A stretch of 36,326 bases of DNA, taken from Aeromicrobium sp. GTDB lineage: Bacteria; Actinomycetota; Actinomycetes; Propionibacteriales; Nocardioidaceae. Numbering within the stretch: the first letter of the stretch is position 1; each line of letters begins with the position of its first letter. The stretch is taken from positions 1 through 36,326 of the forward strand of contig NZ_JACMOM010000021.1 in the NCBI RefSeq assembly GCF_014378035.1, read 5' to 3'. Both the position numbers and the translations under genes were made by a program. This document shows positions 1 through 7,120 of the stretch, in pieces. The notes under the pieces were generated by a model. It searched no databases. It was not told the origin of the DNA and saw nothing but the letters and a program-made list of their open reading frames with translations.

Positions 1-212
1 GGCCGATCGCCCAACGGCTGCTCGGGCCGGCTTCGGGTAGCGGCCTTCTAGCGGCCGCTTTCACCCGTGCGACCATCGTGCTCGGCGCCGGTCTCCTCTC
101 GCACCACCCTCTGCCGGTCGACCTGCCCACCGGCGTCGTCACCGGCGCGATCGGCGCGCCCTATCTCATCTGGCTCCTCGCCACCGGCAACAGGGAAGGA
201 CGCGGCGGATGA
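1..212 (+). CDS. FecCD-type iron-siderophore ABC permease, C-terminal fragment
   Basis: Only the last ~69 codons are present; the start lies before the window. The frame read from base 3 ends in TGA at 210-212 and gives the typical FecCD tail: a hydrophobic helix, then PTGVVTGAIGAPYLIWLL and a short basic-polar end. In this family the 'P.G.vta..GaP.Fl.LL' segment belongs to the last transmembrane helices of the inner-membrane channel that imports ferric siderophores or cobalamin. The stop overlaps the start of the ATPase gene (ATGA, 209-212), as expected for a translationally coupled permease-ATPase pair. The substrate cannot be told from this fragment. Confidence 0.85.
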   Translation, partial: PIAQRLLGPASGSGLLAAAFTRATIVLGAGLLSHHPLPVDLPTGVVTGAIGAPYLIWLLATGNREGRGG

Positions 213-1024
213 CTCACGACCTGCATGCCACGGATCTCACGCTCGGGTACGCCGACAACACCGTCGTCGGCAACCTCGACGTCACGATCCTCGACGGTCG
301 CATCACGGTGATCGTCGGAGCGAACGCCTGCGGCAAGTCGACCCTCCTCCGGGGTCTGGCGAGGCTGCTGCGTCCGCGCAGTGGCGCGGTCATCCTCGAC
401 GGCGCCTCGATGCAGGACATGAGGAGCGTCGATGTCGCCCGGGTGCTCGGCCTGCTGCCCCAGTCTCCCGTGGCGCCGGACGGCATCACGGTCGGTGACC
501 TCGTGGGTCGTGGTCGTTACCCGCACCAGGGTTGGTTCAGACGGTGGAGCGCCGAGGACGACGACGCGGTGGCTGGCGCGCTGGAGGCGACGGGGACGAT
601 CGACCTGGTCGACCGGCGCATCGCCGAGCTCTCCGGCGGTCAGCGCCAGCGGGTCTGGGTGGCCATGGCACTCGCGCAGGACACCGACCTGCTCCTGCTC
701 GACGAGCCGACGACCTTCCTCGACATCAACCACCAGGTGGAGCTGCTCGACCTGCTGACCGATCTCAACCGGGTGTCGGGCAAGACCATCGTGATCGTCC
801 TGCACGACCTCAACCTCGCCTGCCGCTATGCCGACCACATCATCGCGATGAAGGATGGCACGGTCCTCGCTGAGGGGCCGCCGAACGAGGTCATCGACGC
901 GGCAGTGATCACCGAGGTGTTCGGGCTGTCGTGCGAGGTGGTGCCCGACCCGGTCAGCGGCACGCCCATGGTCGTCCCCCGCGGCCGGCACCACGCGCGG
1001 AAGAGCGAGGCAGTCACCACCTAG
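209..1024 (+). CDS. Iron-siderophore (FepC-type) ABC transporter ATP-binding protein
   Basis: A 271-aa cytoplasmic ATPase that powers the permease encoded just upstream. Walker A is GANACGKST (residues 37-45), the Q-loop glutamine is Q85, the signature is LSGGQ (141-145), Walker B is LLLLDEP with D165/E166, the D-loop follows, and the H-loop histidine is H199 in VLHDLN. Length and the 'LLLLDEPTTFLDINHQ' segment are characteristic of the FepC/FhuC siderophore and vitamin B12 group. The ATG overlaps the permease stop by 4 bp. All nucleotide-binding motifs are intact, so it should be active. The matching binding protein is not in the window. Confidence 0.93.
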   Translation: MTHDLHATDLTLGYADNTVVGNLDVTILDGRITVIVGANACGKSTLLRGLARLLRPRSGAVILDGASMQDMRSVDVARVLGLLPQSPVAPDGITVGDLVGRGRYPHQGWFRRWSAEDDDAVAGALEATGTIDLVDRRIAELSGGQRQRVWVAMALAQDTDLLLLDEPTTFLDINHQVELLDLLTDLNRVSGKTIVIVLHDLNLACRYADHIIAMKDGTVLAEGPPNEVIDAAVITEVFGLSCEVVPDPVSGTPMVVPRGRHHARKSEAVTT

Positions 1025-1067
1025 AGTGGTGAACGATCTGGTTCGTCAACCGATTCGGGGGAATCAC

Positions 1068-1289
1068 GTGGCAGGCGAGTGTGCAGTGGATCTGGCGGCG
1101 CTGGACGCCGACTCCCAGACCTCCGAGGTCACGTGTGCGACGTCCACCCCCTCCCTGCCTCCCTCACTGTCGCGCAGCTGGGCCGGACCTGCGCCCGCTG
1201 CGGCCGACGACGTCACGGACGGCCTTTTCCGCCGCGCCGAGAGCACGCCAAGAGCACGCCAGACGCTTTCCATCGAACTGCTCAGATAG
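1068..1289 (+). CDS. Possible small protein of unknown function (73 aa)
   Basis: A weak candidate. An open frame from GTG at 1068 to TAG at 1287-1289 is preceded by a purine-rich GGGGGAA 5 nt upstream and followed after 7 bp by the gene at 1297, so it could be its operon partner. The translation begins MAGECAVDLAALDADSQ and is Ser/Pro/Ala rich, with two Cys and no motif I recognise. Third-position G+C is only moderately high, so this may instead be a leader region for the downstream gene. Apart from this, bases 1025-1296 show nothing else I can support. Confidence 0.25.
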   Translation: MAGECAVDLAALDADSQTSEVTCATSTPSLPPSLSRSWAGPAPAAADDVTDGLFRRAESTPRARQTLSIELLR

Positions 1290-1296
1290 GGGCACC

Positions 1297-2118
1297 ATGA
1301 CTACTGCCATCAACCATGCAGACCCGGCCGTGGACGACGTACCGCTGGAGTCACTGACCGACGAGGAGCTCGCCTTTCTCGGGGGCCCGGGTGTCCACGT
1401 GGTGACGCCCTACTTCGACGAGCGCGGGATGAGTGCCGGTACCCCGGACCTCGAGCCGCTCGTCCGCACGGCCTATCGCGGGCTGCTCGCGCGCGGAATC
1501 GTCGACCCGCCGGCGACCGACGACCGACCCACGGGGCCGCTCGGCGACGACCCGGCGGCCCTCGACCTGCAGATCCGAAGCGATGTCGCCACGACCGTGA
1601 CGCTGCGCACCGCAAGCTCATTCGTCGTGGTCGCGCGCACGACCGAGAGGGCGCAGGACTTCTGGTATGCCCACCTCAACCACGACGTGGTGCTGATCGA
1701 GGAGGTCAGCGGCGACGGGATCCACCGCTTCGCCCTCTCCCACACGGCGCGGCTGGCCGAGCGCTTGATCGCCGCCACGATCCACCCCGACGCCGCGGAC
1801 GGAGAAGGAGACTCGTTCGTCCTGCCCGTCGAGGCGGCAGCCGACCCGACGCCTCCCGTCGAGCTGCTCGAGCGGCTGGGAGCGGCCTTCGTGCGCGCGG
1901 ACCTCGTCGTCCGTGCAGTCGGCGACACCAGCCCCGAGGTGCTCGGGCTGTACTCAGGGCCGGCCGGTTGCTGGCTCGTGTCTTCAGGGCGTCCGGGCGC
2001 GGGGCGGGACATCGTCGCGCGGCCACTGCCGGCCGAGGAGCTTCGCACGATCGTCGCCCAGCAGATCGCGCCGGTCGTCGAGCAGCACCTCGCGCTCGCC
2101 TGCCAGGTGCCTGCCTGA
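1297..2118 (+). CDS. Conserved-looking hypothetical protein, 273 aa
   Basis: I do not recognise this protein firmly. The ATG at 1297 is chosen because AGGGG lies 5 nt upstream and coding bias starts here; the frame is open further upstream but poorly biased. It is acidic, with no signal peptide or membrane segment. The layout (N-terminal LESLTDEELAFL, a helix 'LVRTAYRGLLARGIV', then beta-rich stretches such as TVTLRTASSFVVVARTTERA and HRFALSHTARLAERL) loosely recalls EspG-type ESX chaperones in order of elements. That resemblance is impressionistic, and no ESX genes are seen nearby. A terminator-like hairpin follows at 2180-2195. Confidence 0.7.
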   Translation: MTTAINHADPAVDDVPLESLTDEELAFLGGPGVHVVTPYFDERGMSAGTPDLEPLVRTAYRGLLARGIVDPPATDDRPTGPLGDDPAALDLQIRSDVATTVTLRTASSFVVVARTTERAQDFWYAHLNHDVVLIEEVSGDGIHRFALSHTARLAERLIAATIHPDAADGEGDSFVLPVEAAADPTPPVELLERLGAAFVRADLVVRAVGDTSPEVLGLYSGPAGCWLVSSGRPGAGRDIVARPLPAEELRTIVAQQIAPVVEQHLALACQVPA

Positions 2119-2179
2119 GCGCCGGTCGGCTGGGCGTGAGACGCATGCCGGCCACGTCGGCGTTGCTGTAGCTTCTGTT

Positions 2180-2195
2180 GACCCCGGTCGGGGTC
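2180..2195 (+). terminator. GC-rich hairpin between 1297 gene and LON gene 1
   Basis: Perfect 6-bp arms GACCCC and GGGGTC enclose a GGTC tetraloop about 60 bp after the stop at 2118, followed by a mildly T-rich stretch (CCTGTTGT). It could end transcription of the upstream gene. The U-tract is poor, so this is tentative. Confidence 0.35.
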
Positions 2196-2276
2196 CTGTT
2201 GTCGTGACGTTCGTCTGGATCACGCAGCGGGGTTCGTCGACACCGCGACCGGTTCCGCGCAGCGGAGTGGTCGTCG

Positions 2277-2918
2277 ATGGTGTGGGATGAAGACATGGAC
2301 GACGCCGTCGCGCTACCGATGTTCCCGCTCGGCTCGGTGCTGTTCCCGGCGATGCCTCTGCCGCTCCAAGTCTTCGAGCCTCGCTACCTGACGATGCTGC
2401 AGGACATCCTGACGGCTGAGCCGGCTGAGTTCGGAGTCGTGCTGATCGAGCGTGGCCAGGAGGTGGGTGGCGGCGAGAAGCGGTTCGACATCGGAGTCAC
2501 GGCGCAGGTCGCCGAGCTCAAGGTCGGTGACGGCTTCATCAGCTTGATGGGCGAGGGCACGCGCCGGTTCGAGGTCGTGGACTGGCTCGCGGAGGATCCA
2601 TACCCGCTCGCCTCAGTCCGCGACCTGCCTGCACTGGAGTGGGACGACGACCTCGGTGAGCGACGCGACCAGGCCGAGGCGCTGGTCCGGCGCACCCTGG
2701 TGCGGGCTGCTGAGCTCGAGGAGACGGTCTGGTCGCCGACCGTCGCCCTTGCCGACGACCCCATCGACGCGATGTGGCAGCTCGCGGCGATCGCCCCGAT
2801 CGGACCGCTGGACCAGCTCACCCTGCTGAGGTCCACGAGCGCGCGCGAGCTCCTCGACTCGATCTTCACCACCACGACGGACGCCGCCGAGGTGCTCGAC
2901 GCCCGCAGCAGCTGGTGA
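2277..2918 (+). CDS. Lon-protease substrate-binding (LON/PUA-like) domain protein, copy 1
   Basis: A 213-aa stand-alone LON N-terminal domain protein with no AAA+ ATPase or protease part. The segment LPMFPLGSVLFPAMPLPLQV then FEPRY, followed by GVVLIERGQEVGGG, is the hallmark start of the family (PF02190-type). The role of such stand-alone proteins is poorly defined; substrate or peptide binding is assumed from the Lon N-domain. The start may be ATG 2277 (GGAG about 8 nt upstream) or ATG 2295. The second could be leaderless, because TGGGAT lies 6 nt before it. A close paralog lies at 5023-5667. The stop is 1 bp from the convergent P450 stop. Confidence 0.9.
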   Translation: MVWDEDMDDAVALPMFPLGSVLFPAMPLPLQVFEPRYLTMLQDILTAEPAEFGVVLIERGQEVGGGEKRFDIGVTAQVAELKVGDGFISLMGEGTRRFEVVDWLAEDPYPLASVRDLPALEWDDDLGERRDQAEALVRRTLVRAAELEETVWSPTVALADDPIDAMWQLAAIAPIGPLDQLTLLRSTSARELLDSIFTTTTDAAEVLDARSSW

Positions 2919-2919
2919 C

Positions 2920-4254
2920 TCAGAGCCGGGTCAGGTGAACCGGCTGGCCGTCCTTGGGAAATGGCAAGGAGTGGTAGTTCATCGGCGCGGTGTACTCGGG
3001 GTCGACGGTCCACGAGTAGGTCCGCAGGAGGTGCACCAGGATCGTCTTGACCTCGGCGCCGGCGAAGAACATGCCCAGGCACTTGTGCACGCCGCCACCG
3101 AATGGCTCCCAGGCGTAGCGGTGGACCTTGTCCTCCCGACGGTGCTCGGCGAACCGCTCCGGGTCGAACGTCTCGGGGTCCGGCCACAGCTCGTCCATGT
3201 GGTGGGAGAGGTGCATCATGACGGCGACGAGGCGGCCGGCGGGGATGCGGTGGCCCAGGACCTCCGTCTCCTTGACGGTCTTGCGGGCAAGGACCGGCAC
3301 GGGTGGCACGAGCCGCAGCGCCTCCTTCATGACGAGATCGATGGTCTCGAGCCCGTCGAGGTCAGTCATGGTGGGATGCTCCGGCAGTGCCATGACCTCG
3401 GCGCGGCACCGCTCCTGCCACTGCGGATTCTGGCCGAGGTGCTGCATCATCGTCGACACCGTGATGGTCGAGGTGTCGTGCGCGGCCATCAGCAGGAAGA
3501 TCATGTGGTTGATGACGTCGTCGTCGGAGAAGTGCTCGCCGTCATCGGTCTTGATGTGGCACAGCACCGAGAAGAGGTCGGTGCCCGGCGACGCCCGCTT
3601 GTCGGGGAGGTGTCGACGCAAGAACTGCTCGAGCAGTGCACGGCCACGCACCGCCCGACCCCAGCGGGTGCCCGGAATGTTGACGCGCACAAGGGCCGTT
3701 GCCGACTGCACGCAATCGATGAAGGCCTGGTTCACCTTGCTCAGCTCGTCGAGCGAGTCGAGGTCGGCGCCGCCCATGAACACCGTCGTGGCGAGGTCGA
3801 GCGTGAGTTCCTTGAGCGCTGGGTAGGCCCGAAAATCTGGTCCCGGCTGCCACTTCTCGAGCCCGGCCGACACGGCGGGTCCGAGCGCTGCGGTGTACCG
3901 CTCGAGGTGATCGCGGGTGAAGGCCGACTGCATGATCCGGCGATGTCGGTGGTGCTCCTCGAAGTCGAGCAGCATCAGGCCGCGATCGAAGAACGGGCCG
4001 ACAAGGTAGCCCCAGCCGTCGCCGCTGGCGAACGCCTTGTCGGCGTTGCGCAGAGCGGCTTCGCAGGCATCTGGACCCAGCAGAACGGTCCAGCGCTTGC
4101 CGATGAACGAGATGTCCGAGACGGGGCCGTAGTCGTCGAAGTGCTCGCGCATCATGGCGAGCGGATCGCGGATGTAGGAGAGGGTCTGCCCGACGTAGGG
4201 CAGACCGCGGCGCCTTGGCGGGGTGGAGGTGGTGGTGCTTCGCGTCGTCGTCAT
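2920..4254 (-). CDS. Cytochrome P450
   Basis: A 444-aa soluble heme monooxygenase. The I-helix oxygen-activation motif is AAHDTS (about 257-262), the K-helix ExxR is E311-A-L-R314, and the heme loop is FGGGVHKCLG (385-394) with Cys392 as thiolate ligand. The PxxFxPxRF region (DPETFDPERF) is intact. The 'MAAHDTSTIT' I-helix and the overall style resemble the CYP136/CYP51/CYP120-like side of bacterial P450s that act on sterols, terpenes or fatty acids; substrate unknown. No ferredoxin or reductase gene is adjacent. AGGAG lies 4 nt before the ATG. It is divergent from a TetR gene and shares its control region with it (4293-4324), so repression by that TetR is likely. Confidence 0.93.
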   Translation of the reverse strand: MTTTRSTTTSTPPRRRGLPYVGQTLSYIRDPLAMMREHFDDYGPVSDISFIGKRWTVLLGPDACEAALRNADKAFASGDGWGYLVGPFFDRGLMLLDFEEHHRHRRIMQSAFTRDHLERYTAALGPAVSAGLEKWQPGPDFRAYPALKELTLDLATTVFMGGADLDSLDELSKVNQAFIDCVQSATALVRVNIPGTRWGRAVRGRALLEQFLRRHLPDKRASPGTDLFSVLCHIKTDDGEHFSDDDVINHMIFLLMAAHDTSTITVSTMMQHLGQNPQWQERCRAEVMALPEHPTMTDLDGLETIDLVMKEALRLVPPVPVLARKTVKETEVLGHRIPAGRLVAVMMHLSHHMDELWPDPETFDPERFAEHRREDKVHRYAWEPFGGGVHKCLGMFFAGAEVKTILVHLLRTYSWTVDPEYTAPMNYHSLPFPKDGQPVHLTRL

Positions 4255-4292
4255 GCCGCTCCTGTCGCCGATTCGTGATCCGGTCTGCGGCC

Positions 4293-4324
4293 ATCTTGAT
4301 TCAGACAGGATGCTCTGTCAATAT
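4293..4324. promoter_or_regulatory. Overlapping divergent P450/tetR promoters with embedded palindrome
   Basis: Plus strand: TTGATT (4296-4301), 17 bp, CAATAT (4319-4324), then 6 nt to the tetR ATG, so the TetR mRNA is probably leaderless. Minus strand: TTGACA (complement of 4316-4321), 17 bp, CAAGAT (complement of 4293-4298), driving the P450. Inside both spacers sits GACAG (4304-4308) - 6 bp - CTGTC (4315-4319), a perfect inverted repeat. A repressor bound there would block both promoters, the classic TetR divergon arrangement. Hexamers and spacing are read directly; function is inferred. Confidence 0.65.
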
Positions 4325-4330
4325 CGACTC

Positions 4331-4948
4331 ATGGCGGTCAGGGCAGGTCAGTACCGAGGCGTCAGCGCGCAGGATCGTCGCGCCGACCGGCACGCCCGAC
4401 TCCTCGCGGCGACGCTCGAGGTGTGGGGACGCGACGGCGGCCCCACGGTCACGATGACGCGCATCTGCGCTGAGGCCGGGCTCACCGAGCGCTACTTCTA
4501 CCAGAGCTTCGCCTGCCTTGACGATGCACTGATCGAGGTCATGGAGGGCATCGCGGCCGAGATCGCCGAGCGCACCGTCGCCACGCTCGACTCGACCGAA
4601 GGCGGCCCGGCGGATCGGGTCAGGGCCACGATCGGGGCCTTCGTCAAGATCTTGACCGACGACCCACGCAAGGGCCGGGTCGCGATCGTCGAGTCGGCGT
4701 CGCTCGTCGCGCTGCGGCCGAGGCGAGCCGAGCTGCTTCGGCAATTTGCCGAGCTGTCGGCCCGCGAGGCTCGGGAGCTCTACGGACCGAAGGCGTGGAG
4801 CAGGCCGGAGGGCGAGATGGCGGCCACGATGTTCATCGGTGGCGTGACCGAGCTCGTGACCGCCTGGATCGAGGGGAAGCTCGAGGCGTCGCCGGATGGC
4901 ATCGTCGACGCTGCCACGCACCACTTCACCGTGACCTCCCACCGCTGA
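4331..4948 (+). CDS. TetR-family transcriptional regulator (P450-linked)
   Basis: A 205-aa regulator. The N-terminal helix-turn-helix runs through LLAATLEVWGRDGGPTVTMTRICAEAGLTERYFYQSF, where 'TERYFYQSF' is the TetR recognition-helix end ('..ylYyhF'). The C-terminal ligand domain contains GEMAATMFIGGVTELVTAW, a usual TetR dimerisation helix. The ATG at 4331 is preferred over the longer frame because a promoter -10 lies exactly 6 nt upstream and homology-like sequence begins here. It is divergent from the P450 and likely represses both. The last codons and stop lie in a 14-bp tandem duplication. The ligand is unknown but may be the P450 substrate. Confidence 0.9.
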   Translation: MAVRAGQYRGVSAQDRRADRHARLLAATLEVWGRDGGPTVTMTRICAEAGLTERYFYQSFACLDDALIEVMEGIAAEIAERTVATLDSTEGGPADRVRATIGAFVKILTDDPRKGRVAIVESASLVALRPRRAELLRQFAELSAREARELYGPKAWSRPEGEMAATMFIGGVTELVTAWIEGKLEASPDGIVDAATHHFTVTSHR

Positions 4949-4968
4949 GGATCCACCGCTGAGGATCC
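4941..4968. repeat. Exact 14-bp tandem duplication across the tetR stop codon
   Basis: ACCGCTGAGGATCC occurs at 4941-4954 and again at 4955-4968 with no mismatch. The first copy contains the tetR stop TGA (4946-4948). The period is not a multiple of three, so the second TGA is in another frame. Confidence 0.95.
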
Positions 4969-5022
4969 ATGGCAGCGAGAATCTTGGGTTGCCGGATGGC
5001 CACAGCATGGTTGGCTGATTCC

Positions 5023-5667
5023 ATGACCAGCGGGAGCGGCGACACGACGGTGGAGCTGCCGATGTTCCCCCTCGGCTCAGTGCTGTTCCCGGCAATGCCC
5101 CTGCCGCTGCGGGTGTTCGAGCCGCGCTACCTCGCCATGCTGCAGGACATCCTGTCGGACGAGGCCGCCGAGTTCGGCGTCGTCCTCATCGAGCGTGGCC
5201 AGGAGGTCGGTGGCGGCGAGCAGCGCTTCCCCCTCGGCACGGTGGCCCGCATCAGTGAGGTGTCGACAGGTGAAGGGTTCGTCGGCCTGCTGGCTCAGGG
5301 CACCGACCGTTTCGAGGTGGTCGAGTGGCTCGCGGAGGCCCCGTACCCGAGGGCCGCCGTGCGGATGATCCCCGACCTGGAGTGGGACCCCGATCTGCAC
5401 GAGCGCCGTGTACAGAGCGAGGCGCTGGTCCGCCGAACATTGGCGAAAGCCAGCGAGTTCGACGACCAGCGGTGGCCATCGACCATCGGGCTGTCAGAAG
5501 ATCCCGTCGCCAGCCTGTGGCAGCTCGCGGCCATCGCCCCGCTCGGACCGATGGATCAACTGGCGCTCCTGGGCGCCGACAACCCGCGCCGGCTGCTCGA
5601 CAGCATCTTCACCTCGACCCAGGATGCCGGCGAGTCGATCGACGCCTGGCCCGACGAGATGGTCTGA
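5023..5667 (+). CDS. Lon-protease substrate-binding (LON) domain protein, copy 2
   Basis: A 214-aa stand-alone LON-domain protein, paralogous to the one at 2277-2918. By eye roughly two thirds of aligned residues are identical, with nearly unbroken identity through LPMFPLGSVLFPAMPLPL and EFGVVLIERGQEVGGGE and again at LWQLAAIAPLGPMDQLALL. The ATG 5023 (MTSGSGDTT) is chosen because the paralog's conserved region starts just after it; the frame is open back to 4969, inside the tandem repeat. The gap from tetR is 74 bp, so it may be co-transcribed with tetR. Function beyond presumed peptide or substrate binding is unknown. Confidence 0.88.
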   Translation: MTSGSGDTTVELPMFPLGSVLFPAMPLPLRVFEPRYLAMLQDILSDEAAEFGVVLIERGQEVGGGEQRFPLGTVARISEVSTGEGFVGLLAQGTDRFEVVEWLAEAPYPRAAVRMIPDLEWDPDLHERRVQSEALVRRTLAKASEFDDQRWPSTIGLSEDPVASLWQLAAIAPLGPMDQLALLGADNPRRLLDSIFTSTQDAGESIDAWPDEMV

Positions 5668-5747
5668 CTCCGGTGGGTTGATGCCGTCGGCTGCAACAGA
5701 CCTCATGCCCCCGAATGTGAACAACGGATCCGCCGATGTTCAGCCGT

Positions 5748-5753
5748 TACGCT
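5748..5753 (+). promoter_or_regulatory. -10 element for leaderless epimerase transcript
   Basis: TACGCT lies exactly 6 nt before GTG 5760, with no Shine-Dalgarno. The same hexamer and spacing recur before 19145 (minus) and 19987. No clear -35 is seen. Confidence 0.5.
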
Positions 5754-5759
5754 GCCTGC

Positions 5760-6629
5760 GTGATCACCCTGCGCAGTGCTGCCGGCGAGGTAGCCATCTC
5801 CCCCCACGGCGCCGAGCCGCACTCACTGCGCGGTGCCGATGGCCATGAGTACCTGTGGCAGGCCGGGGAGGCCTGGCGACGCCACGCCCCCATCCTGTTC
5901 CCGATCGTCGGACGCGTGCCGGACGACCACATCACCGTCGATGCCCGGACCTACCCGTTGACGCAGCATGGATTCGCGCGCGACCTCGAATGGACCGTGG
6001 TCGAGGAGAGCGATCAGCGGGCCACGTTCGAGCTCGTCGACGGTCCTGAGACGCGGAAGCGCTACCCGTTCGACTTCCGTCTGCGGGCAACCTACGAGAT
6101 GGACGGACTCGGCCTGTCCACGACGTACTCCGTCGCCAATGTGGGCGACGTGGTGCTGCCCTACTCGATCGGGTCGCACCCCGCGTTCGTCTGGCCGCTC
6201 GAACCGGGCACCCCGAAGAACGAGCACGTGGTGCAGTTCGACGAGCCCGAGCTCGCCCCGATCCGTCGTGTCGAGAAGACCTTGCTCACTCCTACCCCGC
6301 ACGACACCCCGGTCGAGGGGCGCGGCTTGAGACTCGATCCGGCACTGTTCGAGGCCGACGCGATCGTGATGGACCACGTCGCCAGCAGGTCGCTGCTCTA
6401 CTCCGCACCCAGCGGCCGAGCCTTGCGAGTCTCGTGGGACGACAGCTTCGGGACACTGGTCATCTGGTCTCCGCCCACCGGTGCCGAGCTGTTGTGCATC
6501 GAGCCATGTCGCGGCATCGCGACGCCACAGGACTTCACCGGCGAGCTGGCCGACAAGCTCGGCATCGAGCACCTGTCACCTGGAGAGACGGACATCATGA
6601 CGTACCGCCTCGACCCGATCGCACCGTGA
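5760..6629 (+). CDS. Aldose 1-epimerase (galactose mutarotase-like, LacX-type) family protein
   Basis: A 289-aa cytosolic protein of the galactose-mutarotase beta-sandwich superfamily, which interconverts anomers of free or phosphorylated sugars. Family signs in order: RHAPILFPIVGRV near the N terminus, 'LTQHGFARDLEW' with the conserved His, LPYSIGSHPAF with a second conserved His, and a C-terminal 'LCIEPC.G' containing the putative catalytic Glu. These match the LacX/YeaD-like branch, so the natural sugar is uncertain. The GTG at 5760 is preferred to ATG 5736 because a -10 hexamer sits 6 nt before it. The stop lies in a 17-bp near-perfect tandem repeat. It is convergent with the SseB-like gene. 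Confidence 0.87.
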   Translation: MITLRSAAGEVAISPHGAEPHSLRGADGHEYLWQAGEAWRRHAPILFPIVGRVPDDHITVDARTYPLTQHGFARDLEWTVVEESDQRATFELVDGPETRKRYPFDFRLRATYEMDGLGLSTTYSVANVGDVVLPYSIGSHPAFVWPLEPGTPKNEHVVQFDEPELAPIRRVEKTLLTPTPHDTPVEGRGLRLDPALFEADAIVMDHVASRSLLYSAPSGRALRVSWDDSFGTLVIWSPPTGAELLCIEPCRGIATPQDFTGELADKLGIEHLSPGETDIMTYRLDPIAP

Positions 6630-6654
6630 CGACAATCAGACCGTGACGACGATC
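6623..6654. repeat. 17-bp-period tandem repeat across the epimerase stop codon
   Basis: ACCGTGACGAC is found at 6623-6633 and 6640-6650; the match continues to 14 of 15 bases. The first copy carries the epimerase stop TGA (6627-6629), and the second copy places a TGA at 6644-6646 in another frame. Confidence 0.85.
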
Positions 6655-6676
6655 GCGCCCCCAGCGACGGGAGGGG

Positions 6677-7120
6677 TCAGTCGGCGCGTGGCGGGTCGAG
6701 GTTGGCGCGGATCGTCGCGGCGAGGCGCGGATCGATGTGGAAACCGTTGCCGCCCGGGTTGACCACGACGCCGACATCGTCGTCGAGCCCGGCAATGACG
6801 TCGCGGCCGGTGAGCGAGATGGTGAAGGGCGCGATGTGTGCCACGGTCCCGGCACCCCGCAGGGTGGTGAAGACCGCGAGGTATCGGTCGACTCCGTGAT
6901 CGATCAGGACGGGTGAGAACGGCTCGCCGCCGATGGGTTTTCCGGACGGCACCACGACCTCGGCGTCGAGGAAACGCATCGTCACGGCCTGCAGGCCGAG
7001 GTCCCCGCGTCGCAGCCGGGTGATGTCTGACTCCAGTGGGCCAGCCGCCTCGTCAGCGATCGGTCTGCTCCGTGGCCGCAGCCGCGCCGCCCTGTTCTGC
7101 CGACGCCTGCTTGAGTCCAC
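6677..7120 (-). CDS. SseB-like domain protein (small)
   Basis: Up to 147 aa, cytoplasmic, no membrane segment. The core (LESDITRLRRGDLGLQAV, FLDAEVVVPSG, PVLIDHGVDRYLAVFTTL, then HIDPRLAATIRANL) resembles the SseB N-terminal domain, whose members have 'l..a.vyVP...' and 'av.v..FTs' strands; molecular role unclear. The start is uncertain: GTG at 7118-7120 lies inside the 3' end of the permease gene (68-bp overlap), while the next in-frame GTG/ATG (near LQAVTM) would cut away the first family helix. The gene follows DUF1206 and the permease on the same strand and may be co-transcribed. Confidence 0.72.
   Translation of the reverse strand: MDSSRRRQNRAARLRPRSRPIADEAAGPLESDITRLRRGDLGLQAVTMRFLDAEVVVPSGKPIGGEPFSPVLIDHGVDRYLAVFTTLRGAGTVAHIAPFTISLTGRDVIAGLDDDVGVVVNPGGNGFHIDPRLAATIRANLDPPRAD

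Noticed and set aside
2935-4278. 447-codon plus-strand frame opposite the P450
   Set aside because: Shadow of the P450 coding strand; no recognisable domain.
4223-4330. 36-codon N-terminal extension of the P450-linked TetR
   Set aside because: It would run through the divergent promoter and its palindrome and has no TetR-like sequence; the start at 4331 fits the -10 spacing.
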